Assembly: GCF_023078275.1 (NCBI RefSeq)
Contig: NC_062975.1
Location: 12,995,141-13,059,140 of the forward strand
Origin: Leguminivora glycinivorella
Taxonomy: Eukaryota; Arthropoda; Insecta; Lepidoptera; Tortricidae
Reading direction: 5' to 3'
DNA length: 64,000 bases
The position numbers and the translations under genes are program-made. Each line of letters begins with the position of its first letter. Positions within the stretch are counted from its first letter, which is position 1. The notes beneath the pieces were generated by a model, which saw nothing but the letters and a program-made list of their open reading frames with translations, made no database searches and was not told the DNA's origin. Positions 47,564 to 58,293 of the stretch are shown piece by piece.

Positions 47564-48528
47564 AGGTACTTACAGCTTTTATGATATTATCTTTACTGAA
47601 AAGTTACACATATCATACTTAAAATGTCAGATGTTGCACGTAAGATTTTTAATTTTCTATTAGACGGTGAGTGGGTCGTGATAGATGATGCCACACATTG
47701 CGTATTGTAATATTTTTGACACTGCTGTATTTTGAAATTTAATGTGTTTGTTCTATTTTCGTACAGTCCAAGCCCGGATGTCAACTGTAGGTGTCAATTG
47801 ATTTTATTTCAAAGGTTAGATGGCTAGTTAGAGTAATTACTAATTAGGCTTACTCGACAATCTCATTCATCAATCACATGTATTGTCATTAGTTAGGTGG
47901 TAGTGAACATACCTATGACGACAATGGTTTTAATTTTAAAAACTTCATTGAACTCCAGTCATTTGTGTAAAAATTTGTAAATTTCCCCATTCACGGAGTA
48001 TTTTTCTAAACTATGACAAAACTATGATATTATGTATTGTAAAAGGTTGTACAATACGCGTGTTAATAGATAATTTACCACTCGTTTCGAATTTCCTTCT
48101 TTGTAATATACTATCTTGTATAGCCGCTTTGGAGTGGCTAAGTAGTTGTAAATAAGTACCTAACAAGCATCTTCAAGTACGTATTTTTATGAAATTAATA
48201 TGTTACCTTTACAAGAAATACGATTGTCTTATAAATTGGATTATTTCACCTTAAATTCATTCCATTATGCAGGCGATATTCCAGCGCGTGAAGAAAATCG
48301 TCTTTTCTGACTTTTAGTAGGTATCTAGTTTTGAATGTGCACTAAAATACCAGAACTTCTAGTTATATATTCCGGTTTTCTAGAAAACACCTGGCTCAAA
48401 ACTAAGGAACAGATAGGTACAAAGCTTAAAACTTCAACTTCTATTTAAAAGTTTTATTGGCCATATAAGACAATAAGTGTGTCGCTTAGTTTCAAACTTG
48501 GGTAAATCCATTCTGCTTTAAGGTTGAA
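47564..48528. other. Non-coding stretch, nothing recognised
   Basis: AT-rich with short frames only. Confidence 0.35.
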
Positions 48529-48678
48529 TATCGTCACTACTTTTAAAAAATCTCGTATCTCACGCTGTACCTCAAAGTTAAAACGCAGTAAGTCTATATG
48601 CATTCCATACATACTTACTACAATTTTCTTTTCATTGACAGACGAAGATACAAGTTTTTTTTTAAAGTAGTGACGATA
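48529..48678. mobile_element. MITE-like foldback, 150 bp
   Basis: TATCGTCACTACTTTTAAAA at the left pairs with TTTTAAAGTAGTGACGATA at the right, continuing into TCGTATCT/AGATACAAG. Non-coding. Confidence 0.7.
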
Positions 48679-48924
48679 TATGAAAAATATAATATTGATG
48701 AAAGTCTACGATTGACTAGTTTCTGATCTTTCTGAGTTACGTACCAACATAAAAACATTTGTAATGATAAAAGTAGATTTTATGCTTTGGTGTATAACAT
48801 TTGAAATCAGTTACCTACATAATCCATATTTGTGAACTGGTTTAATAAAAATACTGTTTATAAAACCGAGATTGATACTGAACTACCTGGCATTGTCCAT
48901 TTTTAAATTGTGTAATAATACTAA

Positions 48925-49150
48925 TGCAGAAGGCGGTGATCTTGGACACGGCGCGGATAGTCCGGCGGCTCCTCTCTCTGCAGCCCTAACCACCGGCTGC
49001 TTGGGCCCTGCCCCGCTACCGGCGGCACCCTAGGTTAGGTTTTGTATAATGTGTTTATATGCTTTGTAAGTGTGATTATATTTATTTTTTATTTACATAT
49101 TGTAAAAAACCTAGTAGACTAGAGAATGAAAATAAATACCGAGACTTATA
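48925..49150 (+). repeat. 3' end of a jockey/CR1-like LINE
   Basis: The plus-strand frame reads KAVILDTARIVRRLLSLQP and a stop at about 48989. This looks like the last residues of a LINE ORF2. A GC-rich short 3' UTR (TAACCACCGGCTGCTTGGGC, ACCGGCGGCACCCTAGG) and an AT-rich tail follow. The rest of the element is absent (5'-truncated). Confidence 0.55.
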
Positions 49151-49312
49151 ATAAAGATATCCGTTGATATCAATATTATGCATTCCTGTACATATTTACT
49201 CGTATAGTTAAGTAGATTTCGCTTTCGCGCTTTTAACAACAGTGATAATTCATATAATATAGTTCAGTGTTTTTAATGACAAAAGTCAAATATTATTCTT
49301 AGTTTGTGCGAA

Positions 49313-49369
49313 AAGAGAAGAGTCACAGAATGTATCGGGTTCCATACATTTCACGACTCTTCTCTTTCT
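49313..49369. repeat. Imperfect palindrome, 57 bp
   Basis: AAGAGAAGAGTC and GAATGTAT on the left pair with ATACATTTC and GACTCTTCTCTT on the right. Small foldback with an AT-rich loop. Confidence 0.6.
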
Positions 49370-49694
49370 GAACATAGGTACTATTGATAAAAGAAGGTCA
49401 TCCAACTAAAAACTTGCTATCTCATACGCAGTAGCATTAAAAATGAAGCAGTAAATAACCAAAGGCCACCCAACGGTGCGCCCTGGCATCTTCTTTATGA
49501 TGTCTTTGGTACCATAAATATATCTTACCTGAACTAAGTGCTTGTACGCCCCTATCTGAAACGCCGGGTATTCTTTTCTAAACATACCAGTATTTAGTTT
49601 ATTGACTGTAACTTAATAAGTACTCTTACTTAATCAATACACAATGTTATTTAGGTTTGAATTTTACGCAACACACAAGAGAATCAAGATATAA

Positions 49695-49857
49695 ATAGAC
49701 TTTTCGCTCGCGTTAGGACAAAAAGTAGCTTATGTCACTCTCCATCCCTTCAATTCTCCACTTAAAAGATCACGTCAATTCGTCGCTCCGATTTGCCGTG
49801 AAAGACGGACAAACAAACAGACACACACACTTTCCCATTTATGGATGGATGGATTCA
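49695..49857 (+). repeat. CGCGGCTTCGCTCGCG-family repeat, 5'-truncated copy
   Basis: It begins with CGCTCGCGTTAGGACAAAAA and continues through ACTCTCCATCCCTTCAATTC and GCCGTGAAAGACGGACAAAC to a GGATGGATGGAT end. The 62-residue frame over it is repeat translation. Confidence 0.65.
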
Positions 49858-50114
49858 AAACATATTGCTGAAATTGAGCTTTTATTTTTTACCAATAGAA
49901 TAAAAAATTATTTAATTTAAGTTATTTTTTTATTGTATATTTAATTTGAATAAATGAATAAAATTGGTTTTCATTGTGGTTTTAGATGCACTAATGATTT
50001 CGTGTTTTTATAACTTTTTTATTGTATAACAACTACTTAACTATGAATTAAATAATATAAATTGTAAAATGCAATTATAAATTATTGCAATGAAAAAATC
50101 ACTCTAGCTAAGTA

Positions 50115-50186
50115 GCCACCGGCGACTCGAACCTACATCTGTAGATTAGCGGTCAAATGCGTTACCAATTTCGCCAGTTGAATTAC
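50115..50186 (-). repeat. Degenerate tRNA-like sequence beside the gypsy insertion
   Basis: On the minus strand it reads AACTGGCGAAATTGGTAACG (A-box-like), CGCTAATC (a Ser-GCT-like anticodon loop) and GGTTCGAGTCGCCGG (B-box-like). Stems pair poorly, so it is a pseudo-tRNA or SINE head. The gypsy copy ends 4 to 5 bases upstream of it. Confidence 0.4.
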
Positions 50187-50189
50187 TAA

Positions 50190-51476
50190 GTGACACACAG
50201 TTTTTTATTGTCTAATGGACACAAAGCAAGTTACAGCCAGTAAATCATTATTCAAAGCTTAAGCTAGCACCTTAATATGTATTGCCAGACGGTAGAGCTG
50301 GGCCGTGCAATAGTTCAAATTCAAAATGATTTACAAGCGTTCCTAAGTTCTGTTAGTCCCTAATTATCAGTGCCAACATAGATAATAGGAATTCTTCTTA
50401 ACTAACTAAGTAATCTTGCCTTCCAGGAAGAAAGAAAATGACACCAACCTTCAAGCCAGAAGTTACCGCTAATACAATGTGTAAGCCCTCCTTCTGCGAG
50501 CTGAAGCTGGTCGCCCCAGGCGCTGTGACACAATGAAGCACCACCGCAACCGACGCATCAGCAAGTTGAGAGCACCTTCTTCGCCTGGATAGGCTCGACC
50601 CCGGAAGCAATCTATCGCACCATTCGACGCTTGTGGTAAATTTTGAGTTGCCGGACAAACCGGCCCCCTTTATAAAGAAGACATTACTTGAATGTCTGTA
50701 AAACCAGTATGACCTGGAGTTGTAATTCTAATTCTAGTTATAATTCCCAGTCAGCAGCTGGAACTTGAGAGAGCTCATTTTCTCAGCTCTGACGACCCTT
50801 CCCTCCACATAGTCCACCAGAAGACTGGAAATAGACACACGTGGTCAAATTAAACTGAGGCAAGGATCAATAATGTGATCAACCTGATACACCCATAATA
50901 TTCTACTTACAATTCATGGTGGGAAAATATTCCTCCAGAATGCCCTTAGGCTACACAAGGATTGACTGCCAGCACTCCATCAATCTGATCACTTTTTGGA
51001 TCGAAGATGAAACTCGATAAATAAAGCCGGCACTGGAGGCCTGAACAGGACCGGAGACAGCTAGCAAGTGCAGGAAATGATCTCAGGAGCCCTAACGACC
51101 TTGAGAGGCTTGGGGATAACCTCTAAAAATGACCACCTCAGCAGTCCTCTGCAGAAATAAATTTCAACCAACTGAAAATCTTAGTGCACAAAATTCCATA
51201 TAATTTCCCAACAATAAAGTGACTATTTTCTGATTTATTAATTACATTTAAATTGTTAATTCTAAATAATTAAATATTGTGAAAATTGTGCATATTTGTA
51301 TTTTGGCAACACCCTTTGTTGACAGCTGATTCTGATTGGATAATCGAACTGTCATCCAGTATCGATCTAGTTGCTAGATCACATAAAGACCTTGCCATGC
51401 GCAAAAAGTAATTACGTTCGGGACAAATTTAAAACTGCCGTTGTTAAATTGTTAAGCTAAAATGTGCAATGTCACA
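50190..51476 (-). repeat. 3' LTR of the gypsy element, missing its last 203 bases
   Basis: It begins (minus strand) TGTGACATTGCAC directly after the polypurine tract and carries a TTTAAA box at about 51429-51434, then the shared 1,207-base block. It stops at 50190/50191. The region corresponding to 58294-58496 of the other LTR is absent. One 86-residue frame lies in both copies and has no recognisable function. Confidence 0.85.
50204..50209 (-). promoter_or_regulatory. AATAAA polyadenylation signal at the 3' end of the gypsy copy
   Basis: On the minus strand AATAAA (50209-50204) is followed 13 bases later by the end of the copy at ...GTGTGTCA. This is normal spacing for cleavage and polyadenylation. 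The same signal is at 58515-58510 in the other repeat, where sequence continues past it. Confidence 0.7.
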
Positions 51477-51479
51477 ATA

Positions 51480-51490
51480 CCCCTCTCCCT
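51480..51490 (-). other. Polypurine tract of the gypsy element
   Basis: On the minus strand AGGGAGAGGGG is followed by TAT and then TGTGACAT, the predicted LTR start. This is the expected primer position for plus-strand DNA synthesis. It lies 82 bases inside the repeat shared by both ends. Confidence 0.75.
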
Positions 51491-52670
51491 GCTGTAGCGT
51501 TTTACCAAGGGTAAAACGCTCGCTGTCCTCAGCGACTAAACTAACAATGTGTCACAAAAGAAATGAAAATAAGAAAAGAAACGAACACACCTCGACCATA
51601 CCGAGTATGGGAGAAACACACAAAAGTAAACCTGTGATGCCGCCGGTTACGAAATATTGCCAAAAGAAATGCCAAAACTTACACCCTCACGAAACCGTCC
51701 CAAAAAACCATCCCTCTAAAACATCCTTAAATTTTGAATTTTGTATTATTTCGAACCCACGCAACACTAAAACCAGTGTGGCATCCGAACCATTCGGAAA
51801 ATTCCCCACTGCCAAATGAACTAACAAACCAGTAACCATATCCTTGGTTTTACCAGCACAACTTCACAGTTGCGCTGGAAAAACGCAAAACCAACCGCCA
51901 GGACCGATGATCAGCATTCTTAAACAAAATCTCTACTAGACCGGGCGAAATTAAAATCATGCAATTCCTACTGCTAAGTTTACTTGATAAACTTGAGTAG
52001 CTTAAAACGAAATTTCATTCCAAATTTCCTAAATTACATAAATGCTAATCTTAATTAGCTATCTCAAAAAATTATATTTCAAATTTCTAAATTATAACGT
52101 CTGCTAAACCTAGTTAGCTGAACCAAAAGTGTTACGTGCCTGTTACCGTGAGCTGAGAGGAACATAAACCGGACCAAATCCAACACAACGAAACGCCAAC
52201 CAACGTCCGTGGTATGCAGTGCGCGCCCTGCCTTACCTCAAAATAAACCCTCTCCCTATCACATCAAAAACTAAACCGCCAATCCACACATGCACGGGAC
52301 CCTGCAGAGTATTGGCTACACAAAAAAAATAACAAGCACGATAACCACAAAATTCTGCGTGATTTCGCACGACAGCAAAATTATTCACATTAAAGACTTC
52401 GCTCCAGACCAAAGTTGAGCTATATGGTTGCATAGCACCATTCATACATCTCTCTCAATTTGTTGCATACTTCCTCTTACATACTGAGTGGTGAAACAGT
52501 CGTACCTGTTCGCCACGTCTCTAACAGTTGGTGATTAAATATGACTTTGCAATATTTAACACTGCTGCTAAAATACAACCACACTGTCCAGTACTAGCTC
52601 CGTTGGTTAGTCAACGGTGGCGGCGCGGCGAGGAGTACCCTGTACCCCGGGCCGCACGTCCACCGATCAC
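51491..52670 (-). other. 3' internal region of the gypsy element, no env
   Basis: Between the pol stop and the polypurine tract lie about 1.2 kb without an intact sense frame. A 70-residue minus-strand frame has no signal or membrane segment. On the opposite strand a 116-residue frame (51469-51819) is rich in K, T and N and not recognised. Confidence 0.5.
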
Positions 52671-55600
52671 TTAACCGGTAGCTGTTACCTTTCCCTTCAG
52701 GTCTTTAATGTGCCATGATCCTATACAGTGACCATCTAAATTTTCTAACTCGTAGACTAAAGGCGACAATACTGCCTTTACTCTACACTTAACATATTTA
52801 GGGGCGAGCTTCGCCATCCTAAAATTTTGTGCATCACTCTGCACGTAACTCCGTTTCCAAACTAGATCGCCTACTGAAAACTGTTCAGGACGTCTTCTCA
52901 AATTATAGTACCTAGCATTTGTCTCGTGTGCTTTCAACAACCGTAACCTAACCTGATGGAAAATATCCTTCAGTATCCCGAAATTACCCGCATATTCTTC
53001 CCTAGGCATACCTGGCTCGTAATCTTTATCGACATCTTTGTAAAACGATCCGTTGATCACCGGTTCCCTTGCATGTACTAAAAAGAAAGGAGACTCGTGT
53101 GTGGTTTCATTCACCGCACTGTTTATTGCAAACTGAATTTGGTGCAGTTTTTCATCCCAAGTTCTATGGTTCTCCTCTACATACGAAGCTACCGCTGTCA
53201 TTACCGTTTTATTATAACGCTCCACCAGGTTTACCTGAGGAGTATATCGAGGCCCGTAAAAAACTTTAGGTACGTTGTAACGCTTCATCAACTGCCTAAA
53301 CTCCGATCCCGTAAACTGTACTCCATTATCAGTAATTACGGTTTCGGGTACACCATGCTTTAAAATCACATGATGCTCAAAAGTCTTCGCCACCAACGCG
53401 CTGGTTGCGCGGCGAAGTGGAAACAGAAGCGTATACTTTGAGAAGCAACACGTGACCACAAACAAATGAGTAAATCCTGCACGAGAGCGCGGAAGAGGAC
53501 CTACCAAGTCAATGCTCAAAACTAACATTGGTCGATCACATACTTTTGGCTGTCCCATCAGACCCGGAGTCGATTTCTGTGAATGTTTATAGGCTGCACA
53601 GGTATCGCAAGCCTTCACAAAGTCGACGACGTCTTTGTACATACCTGGCCAAAAGTATGTCAACGACAACCGCCTGTGAGTCTTAAAAACTCCAAAATGA
53701 GCCGCGGTCGGTTCGCAATGATTGGCGTGTAAAATAGCCTTCCTATCACCCTTACGCACTACCTCCTTCCAGTCAAATTCTCGTAAAAGATTGTACTTAT
53801 TTTTACTTAAACGGTACAATTTCCCTCCCCTTATACAATAGTTTGGGAAATTTGCCGGAAACGTTTCACAACCCTTAAATGTCCTGTCATACCAATCATC
53901 GACCACGTCGCTAGGATTCACCTGGTCCACGGCGTCAACCTTCATGAGCCTGGATAACGCGTCAGGTACGACATTGTCGGAGCCCTTCCTGTGCTCAATA
54001 TCAAAATCAAATTGAGACAGTCTGCAACCCCAACGTGCCAACCTCCCCGATGGATTCTCCAGGTTCATGAACCACTTAAGTGACGCGTGGTCCGTGATCA
54101 CCCTAAATCGACGCGAGCCGAGATACGCTTGGAACTTCTCAACCGAAAACAAAACCGCAAGAGCCTCTCTTTCCGTCGCGCTATAATTCCGTTCACACTT
54201 GTTCAGAGAACGACTAACGTACGCAATCGGGTGCTCCTGCCCTTCAATAGTCTGCGAGAGCATGCCTCCAATACCATAAGAAGATGCATCAGCGTGTACA
54301 GAAAACGTTTTACTAAAATCTGGTACCGCTAAAATCGGAGCTGACACTAATGCATTCTTCAATGTATTGAAGGCGTTGTCGGCCTCATCAGACCACTGAA
54401 AAGGTGGGGCATTCTTCCCTTTGGAAGTTAACTTATTCAAAGGCGCTGCTATTGTTGCGAAGTTCCTAATAAAACGGCGGTGCCAAGAGCACATGCCCAA
54501 AAACGTCTTAACCTCACGAGAAGTCGTGGGAATGGGAAAGTTCAAAACGGCTGAAACCTTCTCTGGGTCAGTCCTCAATCCTAATTCGTCAACCACGTGT
54601 CCTAAATACTTAATGGACTGCCTAAAGAATTTTGACTTTCCGAAATTGATCGTTAAGTTCGCCATTTTCAACTTTTCCAACACACGGTTCAACAAAAGTA
54701 AGTGAGTCTGAAAATCTGACGAACAGATGACAATGTCGTCTACGTAACAGAACACCATGCCATTTTCTATGTCACTGGTCATGTTGTGGTCAATGAGCTT
54801 GTCCATAAGACGCTGCTGTCGCGCACTGGCACCACAGAGCCCAAAAGGCATGACCTTGAATTTGTATAATCCACGGCCAGGGACACAGAAACTGGTTTTC
54901 TCCTGCGAGCTTTCACTAAGCGGAATCTGCCAGAACGACGAGCTTAAGTCAATGGACGACAAGTACCTCGCTTCCTTTAAACTATCTAAAATTTGCGGAA
55001 TATATGGAATGGAATACGAGTCGCCCTTTGATACCGCGTTCAATTTCCTACAGTCTAAGCAGAAACGCCAGTCCCCGTTAGGTTTCTTCACTAAAAGTGC
55101 CGGGTTATTCCAGGGACTTTCGCAAGGAGTTACCACATCTAACTTCAACATTTTATCCAATTCTGAGCTTAAAGCCGCACGCTTCTCAGGAGAGAGCGGA
55201 TACTGTCGCGTTCTGATAGGTTGGGCATCGCCAGTATCAATCACGTGTTCGACTAACGACGTCCTACCTAATCCCCTTTCTTCGAACGAAATATCCTTAA
55301 ACTTCCCTACCACCGAGTCGGCTAATTCTTGCTGCGTTGAAGTTAAATTTTCATAAGCCTGAATGGTGTTCACTGGTTGAACCGAAATACTCGATGAACT
55401 GAAATATTTACTGGGTCTTGTCGTGTAGTCGATGCTCTCAAATAATTCTGGCGCTAAACCGAAAGCAATCCAGAAGTCCACGCCTAAAATAACGTCCGAG
55501 ACAATACTGGGCACAACATAAAATTTAATAACTTTCGTAATGTTTTTAAAAGTTATCGGCACAAAAACATACCCTATTGACTGGACTACGACGCCATTTG

Positions 55601-55876
55601 CAACACTACACGAGTCCGACTCCATTGGTTGCAGCTCAAATCCAAACTTAACAAAGTCTTTATAGGATTGCCGGCCCAAAATTGAAACGGCGGCACCTGA
55701 GTCTGCTAACCCATAAATGTCAAAATCACACACCTTAAATTTCAAATAAGGCCGAATATCCCCTTCCCTAGGTGCAAAGAGAACCGTAGCGATAGATTTA
55801 TAACTGAGGAACTTTTTCATGGCATCACTCAGTTTTGTCGGAAAAATACTGCTACAATCCGGCCCTACTCGTTTTT
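52671..55876 (-). CDS. pol: gypsy Pol polyprotein (protease, RT, RNase H, integrase)
   Basis: The open frame from the first ATG (55820) is 1049 codons. It also stays open upstream to the slippery site at 55871-55877, so Pol is most likely made as a Gag-Pol fusion. The domains run in Ty3/gypsy order. An aspartic protease comes first (LADSGAAVSILG, residues 34-45). Reverse transcriptase follows, with RFCLDCRKLN, LSSIDLSSSFWQI, MPFGLCGA and the catalytic YVDD (about 190-370). RNase H has HADASSYGIGG and ERNYSATEREALAV (about 500-620). Integrase has an HH-CC zinc finger (HANHCEPTAAH ... CDTC). Its D-D-E core shows as LSIDLVGP, ITDNGVQF and VERYNK. A C-terminal chromatin-side module (LAPKYVKCRVKAVL) closes the protein. 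All catalytic residues I can check are present. Plus-strand frames here are shadows. Confidence 0.9.
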
Positions 55877-57289
55877 TGAACGTGAATCGGAACGTTCCTC
55901 CGTTTGACGTTCAGGTTGAGTTTGACGTTTGGGACAATTCCTAACCATATGACCCGCTTGGCCACAGGAAAAACATGAATAAATGCCCTTCGATGGTTTC
56001 CCATTACATTTGCGGAAGTTATGCGCAGTGCCACCGCATTTATAGCAAACTGGACCTGCAGCAGCGTTCTGTGCATGTGTGGATTGAGTGGGCGAGCGTT
56101 GAACGTTCCTAGCCGCATTGCCCTGTTGAGCATTCGACTTTGCCTGTGATTGCGACCTAACAAATGCCTGTGAACGCTTGCCATTACTAACATTCACCGC
56201 GTTCACCTGCTTAGCCTTCCCTTTGTACGCAAAATCACTGCTAAGAGTCTGTGCCGAACCAGCTTTACCGGGCTCAACAAAGTACTGCGTGCGCTGTGAT
56301 GCTTGCTCCAATTTCCTACAACAATCCTTCAACTCCGCTATCGAGGCTATATTTACTAAAGCAAGCTGTTGTGAGAAGCTAGGCCTAATGTTATTCATCA
56401 AAATCTGCAACTTCTCTTCCTCGGGCAGTGGATTTTTCAAGCGACCAAAAAGACAGGACATAATTGCAAAATAAATATGAACTGGTTCATCTAAACCCTG
56501 TGTCCTTGCAAGAATCTCACACCTCAACCGGAAATCAAAGTTTGCAGGCTCAAATTCATCTAACAAAATAGCTTTAAGATCATTCCATGAAGAAACTTGT
56601 TCCTTGATACCTCTGTACCAAAGTAAACCTTGATCAACAAATAACTGCGCGGCTGAGTTAAACAAAACCACATCTGACACACCATAAGCCAGCTTGAGTT
56701 CATCAACTCGCTCTAAGAAGGACCGCGGATCAGTGCTGCCATTGAACTTGACACCCCATTTGGCAACATTCTTATTTCCGGAGCAGTGAACTTGTAACTC
56801 TCTAATTGGGACCGCTTGACTTGACTGAGCTAACACCGACACACCCTCACTAGAAGTACTGCCTGTCTGGCCAACACTGTCTAACTGTGCTAACAAAGCA
56901 TCAAGCCTACTGGAGAACTCGACCTTCAAAGCCAGCTTCGCCGGATCTTCATCAACCTGAACCCGCAGAAGCCTGAAGTACAGATGATTACCTAAAGCCT
57001 TCGACCTGTTCCCAGAGTATCTATCCTTCGACTGAACAAATTTTGTGACTAAGGATGATAAATCATTTAATTTATCAGAAATAATCTTCAACTCTGAGTC
57101 AGGCGCTAACTCGGTCTCCAAAATCTCATCTGGCCGACATTCCCCTACTAAACTCCTCAACTGTTTCCTAAGACCCTCTACTGTTGATGCTGGTGTCTCT
57201 GATCTTATTATTACTTCATAAACTAATTCATCGCGCAGCAAGGAATGAAATTGCACTGAAGAAGCCATTGTATAAGTTCCAAAACTCAA
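55865..57289 (-). CDS. gag: gypsy Gag polyprotein with two CCHC knuckles
   Basis: 474 codons from ATG 57289 to TAG 55865. The central region (about residues 165-330) has a retrotransposon capsid character (WGVKFNGSTDPRSFLERVDE, SWNDLKAILLDEF). The C-terminal nucleocapsid has CYKCGGTAHNFRKC and CFSCGQAGHMVRNC. Both are C-x2-C-x4-H-x4-C knuckles that bind RNA during particle assembly. The tail is basic and Q-rich. Gag length and layout fit Ty3/gypsy elements. Translation ends TCA AAA AAC GAG TAG, so the stop lies directly after a frameshift heptamer. Confidence 0.9.
   Translation of the reverse strand: MSFGTYTMASSVQFHSLLRDELVYEVIIRSETPASTVEGLRKQLRSLVGECRPDEILETELAPDSELKIISDKLNDLSSLVTKFVQSKDRYSGNRSKALGNHLYFRLLRVQVDEDPAKLALKVEFSSRLDALLAQLDSVGQTGSTSSEGVSVLAQSSQAVPIRELQVHCSGNKNVAKWGVKFNGSTDPRSFLERVDELKLAYGVSDVVLFNSAAQLFVDQGLLWYRGIKEQVSSWNDLKAILLDEFEPANFDFRLRCEILARTQGLDEPVHIYFAIMSCLFGRLKNPLPEEEKLQILMNNIRPSFSQQLALVNIASIAELKDCCRKLEQASQRTQYFVEPGKAGSAQTLSSDFAYKGKAKQVNAVNVSNGKRSQAFVRSQSQAKSNAQQGNAARNVQRSPTQSTHAQNAAAGPVCYKCGGTAHNFRKCNGKPSKGIYSCFSCGQAGHMVRNCPKRQTQPERQTEERSDSRSKNE
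55871..55877 (-). promoter_or_regulatory. -1 frameshift slippery site A AAA AAC at the gag-pol junction
   Basis: In the gag frame the last codons are TCA AAA AAC GAG TAG. Slipping back one base on A AAA AAC puts the ribosome into TTC AAA AAA CGA, which is the open pol frame and bypasses the stop. The heptamer fits the X XXY YYZ rule. A stimulatory structure downstream was not modelled. Confidence 0.8.
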
Positions 57290-58280
57290 AATATTAAGTA
57301 TGTTGGCAACTGACTTACAATAAATATAATATTATATTCTTACAATGATATACAGTGTTTTATTTGCTTTCAACCTTTTCAGATAAATGTAAGTATATCT
57401 CCTTTCTTAAATGATTTGCATCAAATGCAGTGAAAACAAAGTGAAATGTGAGTAATTGTATGAAGTAAAAATTTCTAATACAAATGTTCCTGTTTCAATG
57501 TATGTATGTAAACCTCTTAAATTGCAAAACGTTCCAAAACTAAATGGTAAGTATCTGTTCAAAAGAATGTTAAATGAATGGTTTGTTCACACAATTTTTA
57601 AACTACTGAATTGTTAAGTTACACAAATGTACACTGTAATTTACTGAATTTTGGTTGATAATTTAAACGGTATTTAATAATATGGCTTTAATAATGAATA
57701 TTTTGATTTAAACCACTCACAATGTCAGTTACCCCTATGTATACAATGCCTTTAAATGGAAAACTCAAAAGCTTCCAACAACTTGCCCTTAACTTAATGT
57801 CAAAACGTCACAACTCAATGGTGATACTCTCAAAATATAATACTCAAATGTTACTTCAAAATTCCAGGTCAAACAGCAAAATAAATCCTAAAATAATGTT
57901 TTTTAAGTATTCTACACAATAATCTAGGTCACAGCCTTTAAATTTCTAAATACATGCCACAAAAAGTAACTAAATAGTGCTTAATAGTTTGACACCTTAC
58001 TTCCTAAAGAAGATGTCAGCACAAAATCAAAACTTCAACAGAAGGTTCAAGCATGTGAATAATTCTAAGCTTTGCAAGCCAATATCAAGTTTGTGCAGCA
58101 AAAATGGTCAAAATAACAATGTAAGCAAGCTGAAGCTGCACCCAAGTGATAATGAAATGCGCACAATCAAGACACAAGCTCAAAATGAAATTCAAACGTA
58201 AGTATGAACACCACTTTCACTATTTTTATGTATGGCACTGAAATTTTCTGAATTCCTGAGGAAAATCTAAGCTTTTCTAA
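57290..58280 (-). other. Long untranslated leader of the gypsy element
   Basis: About 1 kb separates the primer site from the gag ATG. It is AT-rich, with short frames on the plus strand that have no recognisable product. It probably holds packaging signals, by analogy with related elements. Confidence 0.5.
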
Positions 58281-58293
58281 AAATGGGCGCCAA
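58281..58293 (-). other. Primer binding site (tRNA-Lys type)
   Basis: On the minus strand TTGGCGCCCATTT follows directly after ...CCATGACA, the predicted LTR end. TGGCGCCCA complements the nine 3'-terminal bases of insect tRNA-Lys(CTT) including CCA (from memory of the tRNA sequence). It lies 203 bases downstream of the block shared by the two ends. Confidence 0.75.

Noticed and set aside
50191..51397. Taking the 1,207-bp TG...CA block as the complete LTR of the gypsy element
   Set aside because: The primer site and polypurine tract do not adjoin it, and the flanks CTAAG and AAGGG are not a target duplication. They support a longer LTR truncated at both outer ends.
54757..55356. 199-codon plus-strand frame across gypsy pol
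   Set aside because: Antisense shadow of pol; the sense strand carries all the conserved motifs.
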